A stretch of DNA of 64,000 nt from Pseudoduganella umbonata (GTDB lineage: Bacteria > Pseudomonadota > Gammaproteobacteria > Burkholderiales > Burkholderiaceae_D), in contig NZ_JACHXS010000011.1 of assembly GCF_014192225.1 (NCBI RefSeq), positions 124,001-188,000 of the forward strand, given 5' to 3'. Each line of letters starts with the position of its first letter. Position 1 is the stretch's first letter. Shown here one piece after another: positions 15,545 through 24,718 of this stretch. The position numbers and the translations under genes were made by a program. Below the pieces are notes generated by a model, which worked only from the letters and a program-made list of their open reading frames with translations, was not told the origin of the DNA and did not search any database.

Positions 15545-17680
15545 TCAGCCATCGCTTGTCAGCCGGACCGGTAGTTGATTGATGCGCTTGCCGGTCAGTA
15601 CTCTCAGGGCATTCGTCACTGCAGGCAGAACAGGTGGCAAAGCCGGTTCTCCCATCCCGCCGGGCGGAGCTTCGCTAGGGACGATATGGACATCAATGGC
15701 TGGCATCTCTTGCATACGCAGCACTTGATAGTCGTGAAAGTTCGACTGTTGTACGGCGCCGCCTTCGATCGTCACATCACCGTATAACAGCGCGCCAAGG
15801 CCAAATACGATAGAGCTTTCCGCTTGCGCCCGTATTTGTTGCGGGTTGATCGCCGTGCCGCAATCGATCGCGCAGGTAACACGGACAACGCGCACAGACC
15901 CGTCGACAATTTTGACTTCGGCGACCTCGGCTACGATACTGCCGAAAATTTCCACGATTGCGATTCCCCGCGCACTACCGCTGGGTGCAGGGCGATTCCA
16001 CCCTGCGTGCTTGGCCGCCAAGTCGAGCACGGCTATGTGGCGGGGACGTGACGTCAACATGCTGCGCCGGAAGGTGTACGGATCACGCCCCGCGAGCAGA
16101 GCCAACTCATCGACCATGGATTCAACAGCGAAACAGTTTTGACTGCCGCCGGGCGTTCGCCAGAACCAGATAGGAATTCCCGGGTCGGTTTCGACCCACC
16201 GCACTTCCACATGTTCGATGTCATAGAAGGGGGCCAGCGTTTCGGTGGCGTAGTGATCGACGCCATTGGGCTTCTTCAGGGCACTGAAGCCTGTCCACTT
16301 GCTGATTGCCGCAACGGCTGTCTTGGCGGTGAACGAGGCAATACGCCCGTCATGGCCCAGCGTTGCCGAGATACGGATCCGGTTAAACGGGCGGTAGTAG
16401 CCAGCACGCATGTCATCTGCGCGGGTGTAAAGCATCTTGACCGGCTTGCCCGCAGCTTTCGCTATTTCAGCGGCGTGCCGCACAAAATCGTTTACCCCGC
16501 GACGTCCAAAGCTGCCACCGAGGAATGTCGTGTGAACACGTATCTGTTCCGGCTTCAGACCGGTCACACCAGCAGCGTAGCGCTGGGCAAGCGACTGTCC
16601 TTGTGTACCGGTCCATACGTCCGCTCCATCGGCGCGTATCTCGACCGTACAGTTCATCGGTTCCATGGGCGCCTGGACAAGATACGGCTGTTCAAAATCC
16701 ATCGTCAGCGATGATTTTGTTTTTACCGTGGACATACCGCTTTCCTTGTCGACCAGTCCCGGATGGTCCAGGGCCGCGCGATATTGCTGCCGTAGTGCGT
16801 CCATCGACAGGTCGGCGAAGGGACTTTTGCTCCACCTGACAGACAGGGCTTCCCGTCCCTTCATTGCAGCCCAGGTAGTGTCTGCGACAACCGCGATACC
16901 TCCCGTGACCTGGAAGACTCCCCGGACACCAGCAATTGCAAGGGCAGGTTTAGGATCGAATTCGATCACGGTCGCGCCGAAAGCCGGCGGGAATGCCATG
17001 ACTGCAAGCAGCATGCCCGGCAGCTGGACATCAATACCGAATTGCGCCTGTCCGGTGACCTTCGGCGGAGTATCTACCCGAAGAAGGGGACGTCCAATGA
17101 CAGTGTATTCACTTGGCGATTTCAAAGGTGGGGCCTGGGGTAACTCGATGCCAGCGCATGCCTTCAGAAAATCTGCGAAACGTGCCTTGCGTCCGTCCGG
17201 ACCGTGAATCCATCCTGCACGCGCGTGCAACTGGCTTTTATCGACGCGCCAGCTCCGCGCCGCCGCCTCGAGCAGGACGAATCGCGCCCCCGCGCCGGCG
17301 CGGCGCAGGCGGTCCCAGTTCATTCGGACCGATGTCGACCCACCGGTGGCCATCAGTGGTGTACCGGGGTTTGCGTGATCCAGGTGCACTGGCGCCTGCT
17401 CTACCACGATAGTGGACCAGTCCGCATCCAGCTCCTCCGCGACAATTTGTGCGTAAGCGGTGTGGACCCCTTGTCCCATTTCTGACTTTCCGCAGATCAC
17501 CGTCACCGAGTTGTCTGGCGCTATTCGCACATAAGCGTTGGGGGAAAAGGCGGAATCCTCAGGTGTGGCGTGGGCTGTTCCATAATAGCCAACGCCGACA
17601 ACGATGCTGCCGCCTACAGTGATGCTTAACTTCAGGAATTCCCGTCGAGAGGTGACCTGCCCATCGTTAGCCTTGTTCAT
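15545..17680 (-). CDS. xanthine dehydrogenase family molybdopterin-binding subunit (IorB-like)
   Basis: 711-residue large subunit of a two-subunit molybdenum hydroxylase related to isoquinoline 1-oxidoreductase / aldehyde dehydrogenase. A twin-arginine leader (SRREFLKLS, R12-R13) precedes GGSIVVGVGYYG, so the complex should be exported folded to the periplasm. Molybdopterin-binding motifs include SEMGQGVHTAYAQIVAEEL, ATGGSTSVRMNW, FLGGSFGRRG and GGMGEPALPPVLPAVTNA; the GEPA Glu fits the catalytic base. It converts heteroaromatics or aldehydes, with the substrate unknown. It overlaps the small Fe-S subunit gene by 4 bases. No cytochrome or XdhC-type maturation gene is adjacent. Confidence 0.92.
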   Translation of the reverse strand: MNKANDGQVTSRREFLKLSITVGGSIVVGVGYYGTAHATPEDSAFSPNAYVRIAPDNSVTVICGKSEMGQGVHTAYAQIVAEELDADWSTIVVEQAPVHLDHANPGTPLMATGGSTSVRMNWDRLRRAGAGARFVLLEAAARSWRVDKSQLHARAGWIHGPDGRKARFADFLKACAGIELPQAPPLKSPSEYTVIGRPLLRVDTPPKVTGQAQFGIDVQLPGMLLAVMAFPPAFGATVIEFDPKPALAIAGVRGVFQVTGGIAVVADTTWAAMKGREALSVRWSKSPFADLSMDALRQQYRAALDHPGLVDKESGMSTVKTKSSLTMDFEQPYLVQAPMEPMNCTVEIRADGADVWTGTQGQSLAQRYAAGVTGLKPEQIRVHTTFLGGSFGRRGVNDFVRHAAEIAKAAGKPVKMLYTRADDMRAGYYRPFNRIRISATLGHDGRIASFTAKTAVAAISKWTGFSALKKPNGVDHYATETLAPFYDIEHVEVRWVETDPGIPIWFWRTPGGSQNCFAVESMVDELALLAGRDPYTFRRSMLTSRPRHIAVLDLAAKHAGWNRPAPSGSARGIAIVEIFGSIVAEVAEVKIVDGSVRVVRVTCAIDCGTAINPQQIRAQAESSIVFGLGALLYGDVTIEGGAVQQSNFHDYQVLRMQEMPAIDVHIVPSEAPPGGMGEPALPPVLPAVTNALRVLTGKRINQLPVRLTSDG

Positions 17681-18135
17681 TCGGCTTTCCCCGCTGCGAG
17701 CTTGATAGCCGTACGAATCCGGGCATAGGTCCCACAGCGGCAGATATTGCCATTCATGGCCTCAGTAATTTGCGCTTCGCTCGGCTTGCGCACACGTTGC
17801 AAAAGCGCAGTAGCGCTCATGATTTGGCCCGACTGACAATACCCGCACTGCGGCACGTCCACCTTTATCCAGGCGTCTTGAACAGACCGCCCCTCGGCTG
17901 TCGCGCCGATTCCTTCAATCGTCGTGACACTGCGATCAGCGACAGAACGTAAAGGCGTTACGCAAGCGCGTGTCGGTTCACCATCCACATGAACTGTGCA
18001 CGCTCCGCAAAGCGCCATGCCACAGCCAAACTTCGTCCCGGTCAGATGAGCGATATCGCGCAACGCCCACAATAATGGCATTTCTCCGTCGGCATCAAAA
18101 CGAGCGGCCTGACCGTTGAGCAGTACTTCAATCAT
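17677..18135 (-). CDS. (2Fe-2S)-binding subunit of molybdenum hydroxylase (IorA-like)
   Basis: 152-residue small subunit carrying two [2Fe-2S] clusters: a plant-type ferredoxin domain with C38, C43, C46 and C58 (GCGMALCGACTVHV) and a helical domain with C97, C100, C132 and C134 (CGYCQSG, CRCGTYARIRTA). It passes electrons from the Mo centre of the partner subunit to an outside acceptor. It has no leader of its own and would be exported with the Tat-tagged large subunit. AAGGGA precedes the ATG. It is first gene of the pair. The upstream gap of 296 bases (18136-18431) holds only the motif at 18229. Confidence 0.93.
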   Translation of the reverse strand: MIEVLLNGQAARFDADGEMPLLWALRDIAHLTGTKFGCGMALCGACTVHVDGEPTRACVTPLRSVADRSVTTIEGIGATAEGRSVQDAWIKVDVPQCGYCQSGQIMSATALLQRVRKPSEAQITEAMNGNICRCGTYARIRTAIKLAAGKAE

Positions 18136-18228
18136 GTTTGCTTCCCTTCGAATAAAAAAACGCCCGGTTGTCGTCTGTATGTCGTCGCTACCCTGGGCTC
18201 AGAAGCTGCCAATACTGAATGGCTGCGT

Positions 18229-18246
18229 ATTACTGAACACTTACTG
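18229..18246 (-). promoter_or_regulatory. operator-like 18-mer shared with 26453-26470
   Basis: ATTACTGAACACTTACTG (plus-strand reading) matches ATTACCGAATACTTACTG at 26453 in 16 of 18 positions. Both lie upstream of minus-strand operons, here about 95 bases before the Fe-S subunit start. The factor is unknown. Confidence 0.35.
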
Positions 18247-18431
18247 CGGCGACCTCTCGTATGCCTGTTATCGTGTAGCTGCCCTGGGTCCGCGGTAGCA
18301 GGAATGAGATTCCTGAAGATGGCGGTTTCCTGTTCCCCAGGTAATGGCGAGCTGGCGGTTCGCGAATCTCTTTCAGCAGGGCGCAGCTCAATGCCGGCCA
18401 AAGGATGCGTACATCAGATAGCTGCGCATTG

Positions 18432-19379
18432 TCACCACACCTGTACGCTGGCGCGTGCGTCCTGCAGCCCGTAGCGCGCGCCGGTCAAGCGTTCCGACTC
18501 CGTCCATAGCAGGGCCGCGGCATCCCGTTCGAGCGCCTGCGCAGGCAGCCTGGCGGGCCCCGGGTAGCCGCGCGATTCGCCCAGCTGGTTGGGACCGTAG
18601 TAGCCGCCACCCTCGGCCTCCGGCGCGGTGGCGGCAAACAGGGTCGGCAAGGCGCCCTGTGCGGCAGGCTGGAACAGGAACCACAGGAAGCGGCGCGCCA
18701 GGCCGGCGCCGCTGCGGGGCCCTGCGCCGTTCGGCAGCAGGTCGGTGCGCGCGATGCCGGGATGGGCGGCGATACTGCTGATGCCCCAGCCTTCGCTGTC
18801 GCTGCGGCGCTGCAGCTCGAGGGCGAACATCAGGCAGGCCAGCTTCGACTGGGCATAGGCGGCCATTGGCTGGTAGGCGTTCTCGGACTGCAGGTCCTGA
18901 AAATTCAACGCGCCGTTGCGCGCGGCAATGCTGGAGAGGCTGACCACACGCGCCTTGTCGCTCCGACGCAGCAGCGGCAGCAAGGCGGCCGTGAGCGCGA
19001 AATGCCCGAGGTGGTTCGTACCCAGCTGGAGCTCGAAGCCGTCCTGCGTGATCTGGCGCCGCGGAGGCGTCATCACGGCCGCGTTGTTGATTAGGACATC
19101 GATGCTGTCCGCCAGGCTGTACAGGCGATCGGCGAAGGCCTGGACGGAAACCAGGCTGGCCAGATCGAGCTCCTCGAAGCGCACGTTGGCATGGGGCAGG
19201 TCGTGGCGGATACGCTGAACCGCGGCACGGCCCCGCTCGGGGTTGCGCCCGGCAATGATCACCGAGGCACCCGCCGCGGCCAGCGCGTACGCGTCCTCGA
19301 AGCCGAGGCCGCCGGTGCCGGTGACCACTGCCGTGCGGCCCGGTTGCAGGGGAATATTGGAGCTGGTCCAGTTTGTCAT
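18432..19379 (-). CDS. short-chain dehydrogenase/reductase
   Basis: 315-residue NAD(P)-dependent oxidoreductase of the SDR superfamily, close to the retinol-dehydrogenase-like group. The nucleotide-binding motif TGTGGLG (20-26), NNAA (98-101) and catalytic SLSS, Y175 and K179 (YAQSK) are all present. Start at MTNWTSSN; 47 bases separate it from mlaB, and no terminator is visible between, so it is likely the last gene of the mla operon. Its substrate is unknown; a lipid or quinone-like alcohol would fit the context but this is inference. Confidence 0.88.
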   Translation of the reverse strand: MTNWTSSNIPLQPGRTAVVTGTGGLGFEDAYALAAAGASVIIAGRNPERGRAAVQRIRHDLPHANVRFEELDLASLVSVQAFADRLYSLADSIDVLINNAAVMTPPRRQITQDGFELQLGTNHLGHFALTAALLPLLRRSDKARVVSLSSIAARNGALNFQDLQSENAYQPMAAYAQSKLACLMFALELQRRSDSEGWGISSIAAHPGIARTDLLPNGAGPRSGAGLARRFLWFLFQPAAQGALPTLFAATAPEAEGGGYYGPNQLGESRGYPGPARLPAQALERDAAALLWTESERLTGARYGLQDARASVQVW

Positions 19380-19426
19380 ATTGTGTGGCTTTCGAAAGTA
19401 CAGAGCAAAAAAGGCGGTGGCTGGTT

Positions 19427-19717
19427 TCAGCCCTCGAAGATGGCCGACGCCAGCAGGCCATCGACGCCATACAGGGCGGCGAGTTCCAGCAGGCCCCGCG
19501 GCAGACCCAGGAACTCTGCTGTCCGGCCCTGCCCATGCGCCAGGCGGCACGCCTGCAACAGCAGGGCGACGGCGGAACTGTCGAAGCGGCGCACCCTGGA
19601 CGCATCGAGGCGCAGGCTGCCCGGATTGGCGGCGAGGTGGCGCTGCACGTCCTGGGCCAGGGCGCCAAAGGTATCGAAGGTGACGGCGGCGGGCAGCCGC
19701 ATTGCCGGGGCGCTCAT
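19427..19717 (-). CDS. mlaB: STAS-domain protein MlaB
   Basis: 96-residue cytoplasmic STAS protein: LRLDASRVRRFDSSAVALLLQACRLA carries the conserved segment around the regulatory Ser/Asp loop. MlaB binds the MlaF ATPase and is needed for assembly of the MlaFEDB phospholipid transporter. The start overlaps the mlaC stop by 4 bases, indicating translational coupling, and it sits in the usual terminal position of the mla genes. Confidence 0.85.
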   Translation of the reverse strand: MSAPAMRLPAAVTFDTFGALAQDVQRHLAANPGSLRLDASRVRRFDSSAVALLLQACRLAHGQGRTAEFLGLPRGLLELAALYGVDGLLASAIFEG

Positions 19718-20343
19718 TGCCTTCTACCGGGCTGGTTGCGCAGCACCAGGGCCGCCAGCAGGCCGTCAGGCCCGCCCTTGGCCAGCAGGGGCGCGAACTG
19801 CGAGCGGTAGCTCTGCACCAGCCACAGCCCGGCGATGCCGACATCGATGATCTTCCAGTCCGGCAAGCCGTTCGCGCGGCCGAGGCGGTAGTCCAGCCTG
19901 ACCGGATCGCCGTTGCCCCGAACCTCGGTGTGCACGACCTGCTGCTCGCCATCGGCAGCCGGCACCGATTTCAGGATCGTGACGCTGTGCTCGCGTACCT
20001 GTGACAGGGCGCCGGCATAGACACGCATCAGCAGGGTCCTGAACTCCGCCTGCAGGCGGCTGCGCTGCTCCGGCGATGCGTCGCGCCAGCCCGGCCCTAC
20101 CGCCGAGCGGGTAACGGCCTCGAAGTCGACGTAGGGCATCAGATTGTCTTCCACCAGCGCGAGGATCGCTTTCCGGTCGCCCTGGCGGATCGCGTTGTCG
20201 CTCCGGGCGGCCTCGATGACCTCGGACGATACCTGGCGCACCACCGCATCCGGCCCGCCCGGCGCCGCTGCTCCGTCGGCCGAGCCCATGGTGTGAAAGC
20301 CGATGACGGCGCTCAACAGCATCCTTGCCAGGTGTTTCAACAT
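19714..20343 (-). CDS. mlaC: periplasmic phospholipid-binding protein MlaC
   Basis: 209 residues with a signal peptide (about 1-25). The mature part matches MlaC/Ttg2D: VVRQVSSEVIEAAR, LVEDNLMPYVDFEAVTRSAVG, LQAEFRTLLMRVYAGAL and a C-terminal DWKIIDVGIAGLWLVQSYRSQF. MlaC shuttles phospholipids across the periplasm between outer-membrane MlaA and the inner-membrane MlaFEDB complex. AGGAGG lies 7 bases before the chosen ATG; an upstream in-frame start lacks a site. The 3' end overlaps mlaB. Confidence 0.92.
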   Translation of the reverse strand: MLKHLARMLLSAVIGFHTMGSADGAAAPGGPDAVVRQVSSEVIEAARSDNAIRQGDRKAILALVEDNLMPYVDFEAVTRSAVGPGWRDASPEQRSRLQAEFRTLLMRVYAGALSQVREHSVTILKSVPAADGEQQVVHTEVRGNGDPVRLDYRLGRANGLPDWKIIDVGIAGLWLVQSYRSQFAPLLAKGGPDGLLAALVLRNQPGRRQ

Positions 20344-20375
20344 GATCGTCCTCCTGTGTGTGGTGTTTGCCCGCA

Positions 20376-21107
20376 TCATTGCTGTCCGCCGATGCCGGCC
20401 GCATCGGCCGGCACTGCGCCGTCGTGTACCGAGTCGCGCCGCCGCGCCAGCCAGGCGTCGCGCAACAGGATGTACTTGTCGAGCGCGATCTCGTCCAGCA
20501 GGTCGCTTGCCTGGAGCAGGCCGGCGCGCTGGCTGACCGCTTCGACCGCGGTAAGCGCTGCGACGCCGGCGTCACCGGAGGCCAGCCGCGCCGGCGCCAG
20601 GGCACTGTCCAGCGGCAGCGCCACGCCGTCGCGCAGGGTCGATGGACCGACCAGGGGCACTACCAGGTACGGCCCCGGCGCCACGCCCCAGCGGCCCAGG
20701 GTCTGGCCAAAGTCTTCCGGGCGGCGCGGCAAGCCCATGCCCGTGGCCGGATCGCGCAGGCCGAGCACGCCGACGCTGGTGTTGACCAGCACCCGCGCTC
20801 CCGTCGCCAGGCCGTCCCGCCCCTTCCCCTGCAGGAAGTGGTTGACGCCAGACCAGAGGTCGCGGATGTTGCTCAGCACGTTCGCCACGCCGATGCGCGC
20901 CGGTTCCGGTACCACCCTGACCCAGGCGCTGGCCGCGGGCTCGAGCACCGCGGCGTCGACCCGCTCGTTGAAATTGAACATGCGGCGGTTGAACCCCTCC
21001 CAGGGGTCGGCAGCCGACTGCGCCGCCGGATTCGCCGTGGCGCAGCCGCTGGCCATGGCCGCGACCAGCAGGACATGTGCCGCGCGCGTCATATATCGTT
21101 TGCTCAT
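20376..21107 (-). CDS. mlaA: outer-membrane lipoprotein MlaA (VacJ)
   Basis: 243 residues. The lipobox MASGC puts the lipidated Cys at about residue 22. Family motifs are clear: DPWEGFNRRMFNFNERVDA, a LSNIRDLWSGVNHFLQGKG segment, RVLVNTSVGVLGLRDPATGMGL, EDFGQTLGRWGVAPGPYLVVPLVGPSTLRDG. MlaA forms a ring in the outer membrane that takes mislocalised phospholipids from the outer leaflet. In E. coli mlaA is away from mlaFEDCB; here it lies within the operon between mlaD and mlaC, as in several Betaproteobacteria. It overlaps mlaD by 4 bases. Confidence 0.93.
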   Translation of the reverse strand: MSKRYMTRAAHVLLVAAMASGCATANPAAQSAADPWEGFNRRMFNFNERVDAAVLEPAASAWVRVVPEPARIGVANVLSNIRDLWSGVNHFLQGKGRDGLATGARVLVNTSVGVLGLRDPATGMGLPRRPEDFGQTLGRWGVAPGPYLVVPLVGPSTLRDGVALPLDSALAPARLASGDAGVAALTAVEAVSQRAGLLQASDLLDEIALDKYILLRDAWLARRRDSVHDGAVPADAAGIGGQQ

Positions 21108-21592
21108 TCGACTGCCTCCGCGCCGGCAGGCGCTGCTGCGCCGGCGGCCTGGCCCGACATGAACTGGCTGATCAGGTTTTCCAGCACCACCGCCGACTGG
21201 GTCTGGGCGATCGCGTCGCCGGCGGCCAGGTCGCGGTCCTCGCCGCCCGCTTCCAGGCCGACGAACTGGTCACCCAGCAGCCCGGCACTCAGGATCTTGG
21301 CCGCGGTATCCCTGGGAAAGCGGTAGTCCGCGCCGATGTCCAGCGTAACCAGTCCCTGGAAGCTGGCCGGGTCGAAGGCGATGGTCCTGACCCTCCCGAC
21401 CGTGACGCCGGCGGCGCGCACTGGGGCACGCGGCTTGAGCCCGCCGATATTGTCGAAGCGTGCCGTCAATGCGTAGGTCTCGCCGCCGCGCAGGCTCCCC
21501 AGGTCGGCGGCGTGCACCGCCAGGACGCCCAGCGCCGTCATCCCCGACAGCACAAAGCCGCCGACGAGTATTTCGATTCGTTTTCCATTCAT
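21104..21592 (-). CDS. mlaD: MCE-domain protein MlaD
   Basis: 162 residues: one N-terminal membrane anchor (IEILVGGFVLSGMTALGVLAV) and a single MCE domain (YALTARFDNIGGLKPRAPVRAAGVTVGRV) followed by the helical C-terminus that forms the central hydrophobic pore of the MlaD hexamer. It delivers lipids between MlaC and MlaE. The ATG at 21592 is chosen with GGAG 8 bases upstream; a TTG four codons earlier overlaps that site. Length is normal for the family. Confidence 0.93.
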   Translation of the reverse strand: MNGKRIEILVGGFVLSGMTALGVLAVHAADLGSLRGGETYALTARFDNIGGLKPRAPVRAAGVTVGRVRTIAFDPASFQGLVTLDIGADYRFPRDTAAKILSAGLLGDQFVGLEAGGEDRDLAAGDAIAQTQSAVVLENLISQFMSGQAAGAAAPAGAEAVE

Positions 21593-21616
21593 TTTTTTCT
21601 CCAAAATGGGCGCCGC

Positions 21617-22411
21617 TCAGGGCACCGAAAACATCAATGCGGTTAACACGAAGTCCACGCCGAGGATCCACAGCGAGGACAGCACCACTGTGCGGGTCGT
21701 CGCCAGCGCCACGCCCTCCGGCGTCGGAGCGCTCCCGGAGCCCTGGTACAGGGCCACCAGCGCACAGATCGCGCCAAACACCGCCGACTTCAGCGCGCCA
21801 CTGCCGATATCGCGCAGCGGATCCACCCCTGCCTCCATGAGCGACCAGAAGCTGCCTGCGTCGATACCGAGCAGCGGCACCGCAACCAGGTAGGCACCCC
21901 AGACGCCGATCGCGGAAAACATGAAGGCCAGCAGGGGCATGGCGAACATGCCGCCGATCAGGCGCGGAGCCAGCAGGCGCCGTTTCGGATCGATCGCCAT
22001 CAGTTCCATCGCGGCGAGCTGTTCGCCAGCCTTCATCAGGCCGATTTCGGCCGTCAGCGAGGTGCCCGCGCGGCCGGCGAACAGCAGGCCGCTGATCACC
22101 GGTCCCAGCTCGCGCACCAGCGCCAGGTTGACGACCAGGCCAAGGCTGTCCACGGCACCGAACGGCGCCAGTGCGTGGTACATCTGCAGCGCGAGCACGC
22201 AGCCGACCGCCAGGCCGGAGGCGGCGATGATGGTGATGGAACGGTTGCCGATGACGTGGACCTGCACCAGCACCAGGCGCGGCCGGGCCAGAGCCGCCGG
22301 CAGCACACGCAGCATCGCCACGCAGAACAGGGCGGCGTTGCCGCAGCGGCGCAGGCGCTCAAGCGCGCAGCTGCCCAGCCCCTGCAGCATTCCCTGGATG
22401 GCGGCCGTCAT
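21617..22411 (-). CDS. mlaE: ABC transporter permease MlaE
   Basis: 264-residue inner-membrane permease with five to six hydrophobic segments. It has the conserved core LVRELGPVISGLLFAGRAGTSLTAEIGLMK-AGEQLAAMELMAIDP, typical of MlaE/TrbE-like lipid transporters, and a GALKSAVFG segment near the C-terminus. It forms the translocation dimer of MlaFEDB. The start overlaps mlaF by 4 bases and it is followed by mlaD after 24 bases. Confidence 0.94.
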   Translation of the reverse strand: MTAAIQGMLQGLGSCALERLRRCGNAALFCVAMLRVLPAALARPRLVLVQVHVIGNRSITIIAASGLAVGCVLALQMYHALAPFGAVDSLGLVVNLALVRELGPVISGLLFAGRAGTSLTAEIGLMKAGEQLAAMELMAIDPKRRLLAPRLIGGMFAMPLLAFMFSAIGVWGAYLVAVPLLGIDAGSFWSLMEAGVDPLRDIGSGALKSAVFGAICALVALYQGSGSAPTPEGVALATTRTVVLSSLWILGVDFVLTALMFSVP

Positions 22412-23304
22412 TCCGGCACCCCGAAGTCGGCCGCCAGCGTGGGCGCCGGGTAATGGAAGCGCAGCGGACCGTCGGCGCCGCCATGCAGAAACTGGCGGGT
22501 CTCCGGATCGGCGCTGGCAAGCAGTTCGTCCGGCGTGCCCTGGGCCAGCACGCGCCCCTGTGTGCCCAGCAGCACCACGTGGTCGCTGATGCCCAGGGAT
22601 TCGGGGACGTCGTGGCTGACCAGCAGCGAGGTGGCGCCGGTCGCGTCGTTCAGGGTGCGGATCAGGCGCGCCGTCACCGCCATGCTGACGCCATCCAGCC
22701 CGGCGAACGGCTCGTCGTACATGATCAGTTCAGGATCGAGGGCGATCGCCCGCGCCAGCGCGACGCGGCGCGCCATGCCGCCCGATATCTCGCCGATGCG
22801 CAGGCCGGCGGCGCCGCGCAGGCCGACCGCATTGAGCTTCATGAGCACCAGGTCGCGTACCACGGCGGCCGGCAGGAGTGTATGTTCGCGGATGGGAAAG
22901 GCGACGTTCTCGAACACGTCCAGGTCGGTGAACAGCGCGCCGAACTGGAACAGCACGCCCATGCGCCGGCGCAGCCGCTGGAGCCGGGACGCATCGCGCG
23001 CGTCGACCGTCTCGCCGTCGACCAGCACGCGTCCGGAAAGCGGCGCATGGACGCCGCCGATCAGGCGCAGCAAAGTGGTCTTGCCGCAGCCCGATCCTCC
23101 CAGGATGGTGGTGACTTTACCGCGCGGGAAGCGCAGCGTGAGGTCGGCGAGGACGGGGCGCCCAGGCTGGTAGGCGAAGCCGACGCCGTCGAGTTCGACG
23201 AAGGCATCCCGCCGCGCTGACTGCGCGGTTAAGCGCCGCCTGCTTGCGGGATGAAGGATGTCCGGGTAAGCGAGACCAGGACTGGCGAGTGAGAAGGTTG
23301 GCAT
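22408..23304 (-). CDS. mlaF: ABC transporter ATPase MlaF
   Basis: 298-residue ATPase energising phospholipid transport. Walker A GGSGCGKTT (69-77), Q-loop LFQFGALF, signature ISGGMARRVALARA, Walker B LIMYDEPFAGLD and H-loop VSHD are intact. The N-terminus is about 35 residues longer than usual before the first strand (FVELDGVGFAY), so translation may start later. It begins 7 bases after the histidine kinase gene, the point where signalling genes join the transport genes. Confidence 0.94.
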   Translation of the reverse strand: MPTFSLASPGLAYPDILHPASRRRLTAQSARRDAFVELDGVGFAYQPGRPVLADLTLRFPRGKVTTILGGSGCGKTTLLRLIGGVHAPLSGRVLVDGETVDARDASRLQRLRRRMGVLFQFGALFTDLDVFENVAFPIREHTLLPAAVVRDLVLMKLNAVGLRGAAGLRIGEISGGMARRVALARAIALDPELIMYDEPFAGLDGVSMAVTARLIRTLNDATGATSLLVSHDVPESLGISDHVVLLGTQGRVLAQGTPDELLASADPETRQFLHGGADGPLRFHYPAPTLAADFGVPE

Positions 23305-23311
23305 GCAGACA

Positions 23312-24718
23312 TCATGCTGCCTCCTCCATTACTGGCGACTTACCGGCCACCGCGCTTTTCGGAAACCTGATCGTGAAGCGTGCGCCGGGCCAGGCGTTGC
23401 CGGCTTCGATAGTCCAGCCATGGGTTGCGACGATCTCGTGGCAGATGGCCAGCCCAAGGCCGGCGCCGTCGTCGCGCCGGTCGGCGCCGCGCCAGAAGCG
23501 CACGTACAGCTTGTCCAGATCCTGCTCCGCGATGCCTGGGCCATCATCCTGCACGTACAGGATGCCTTGTTCGATCGCGACCAGCACGGTGCCGGCGGCG
23601 CTGGCGTGCCGGATCGCATTCTCCACGAGGTTCTTCAGCAGGATGAAGACAGCGGAACGGTCGGCCAGCACGGGCTCCCCGTCCTGCTTGTGCGCCGACA
23701 TGCGCAGGGTGACCCCGCGCCGGTCGGCCAGGCGGCCGAGGTAGGCGATCACTTCGGCCGCCACTGCCGGCAGGCTGGTCCGTTCGAACACGTAGTTGTG
23801 TGACTCGCTGACATCCGCCAGGTGCAGCAGCTGGTGGACCTGGCGCGCCATCATGTCGACGTCCGCCAGCAGCGCGGCGCGGTCGCTGGTGCCACCGAGT
23901 TCGATCTGGCCGCGGATCAGCGCCAACGGCGTCTTCAGTTCATGGGCAGCGCCGGCCAGGAATTCCTGCTGCACGCGGTAACCGTGCTCCAGCCTGTCGA
24001 GCGCTTTGTTGAAGGCTTCCACCAGCGGCGTCAGCTCGCTCGGCAGTCCGTGTGTGTCGAGACGGCTGGACAGGTTCGACGGTTCGATTTGCGCCGCCGC
24101 CCTCGAGGCCTGCTGCAATTGACGCAGCGAGCGGCGCAGGGTCAGGTGCACCACGCCGAACAGCACCAGCAGGGATACGCCGCTCACCCAGGCCACGGCT
24201 TTGTAGATCGGCCGGACGATGGAACGACGGAACAGCGTGTTGATCCGGTCGCTGCCGGCCACCTGGAGGTAGTAGTGTGCGCCCTTGCCGGGCAGCCGCT
24301 TGGTCAGCACGGTGAAGGGAACGCCGTCGATCGTCAGGTGGGCAATCGACGGCAGGTGTGCAAATTCCAGCCCCGGCGGCATCAGTACCTCCCGCGGCGC
24401 AGAGCCGAACAGCGGCTTGCCCCTCCCGTCGAGGACCGCATACTTGACATCGTTGGCAATGTGGGTATAGATCCAGGCCGCTTCGGCCTCGGGGTCGAGG
24501 CGCACCGGGTGCCCGGCCGCATCGTACTGGATGGATTCCTCGATCCAGCCTGCCTGCAGGGTCAGGCCCTTTTTGGCGGTCGTGTCGGGCGAATCCCAGT
24601 CGAACACATACAGGACCATGACCGTGGCCACGGCCAGGACCAGTCCCAGCCCCGCCACGTAGGCCAGCATCAGCTGCAGGCGAATGCTACCGGGTCTCGC
24701 CAAGGTCGCTAAGCGCAT
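23312..24718 (-). CDS. sensor histidine kinase of the mla operon
   Basis: 468-residue membrane kinase. Two membrane helices (about 15-37 and 177-195) bracket a roughly 135-residue periplasmic sensor domain not assigned to a named family. A HAMP-like linker, the DHp motif AHELKTPLALIRGQ (phosphorylated H259), N-box NLVENAIRHA, G1 DDGPGI and G2 DDGAGLGL follow. It overlaps the upstream regulator gene by 32 bases and lies 7 bases before mlaF, so kinase and transporter are made from one transcript. The stimulus may be periplasmic lipid or envelope stress; this is inference. Confidence 0.93.
   Translation of the reverse strand: MRLATLARPGSIRLQLMLAYVAGLGLVLAVATVMVLYVFDWDSPDTTAKKGLTLQAGWIEESIQYDAAGHPVRLDPEAEAAWIYTHIANDVKYAVLDGRGKPLFGSAPREVLMPPGLEFAHLPSIAHLTIDGVPFTVLTKRLPGKGAHYYLQVAGSDRINTLFRRSIVRPIYKAVAWVSGVSLLVLFGVVHLTLRRSLRQLQQASRAAAQIEPSNLSSRLDTHGLPSELTPLVEAFNKALDRLEHGYRVQQEFLAGAAHELKTPLALIRGQIELGGTSDRAALLADVDMMARQVHQLLHLADVSESHNYVFERTSLPAVAAEVIAYLGRLADRRGVTLRMSAHKQDGEPVLADRSAVFILLKNLVENAIRHASAAGTVLVAIEQGILYVQDDGPGIAEQDLDKLYVRFWRGADRRDDGAGLGLAICHEIVATHGWTIEAGNAWPGARFTIRFPKSAVAGKSPVMEEAA

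Noticed and set aside
15195..15582. Short proteins encoded by the 250-bp repeat
   Set aside because: Frames are short and not shared intact by both copies, whereas hairpin pairing is preserved, so an RNA or DNA element fits better.
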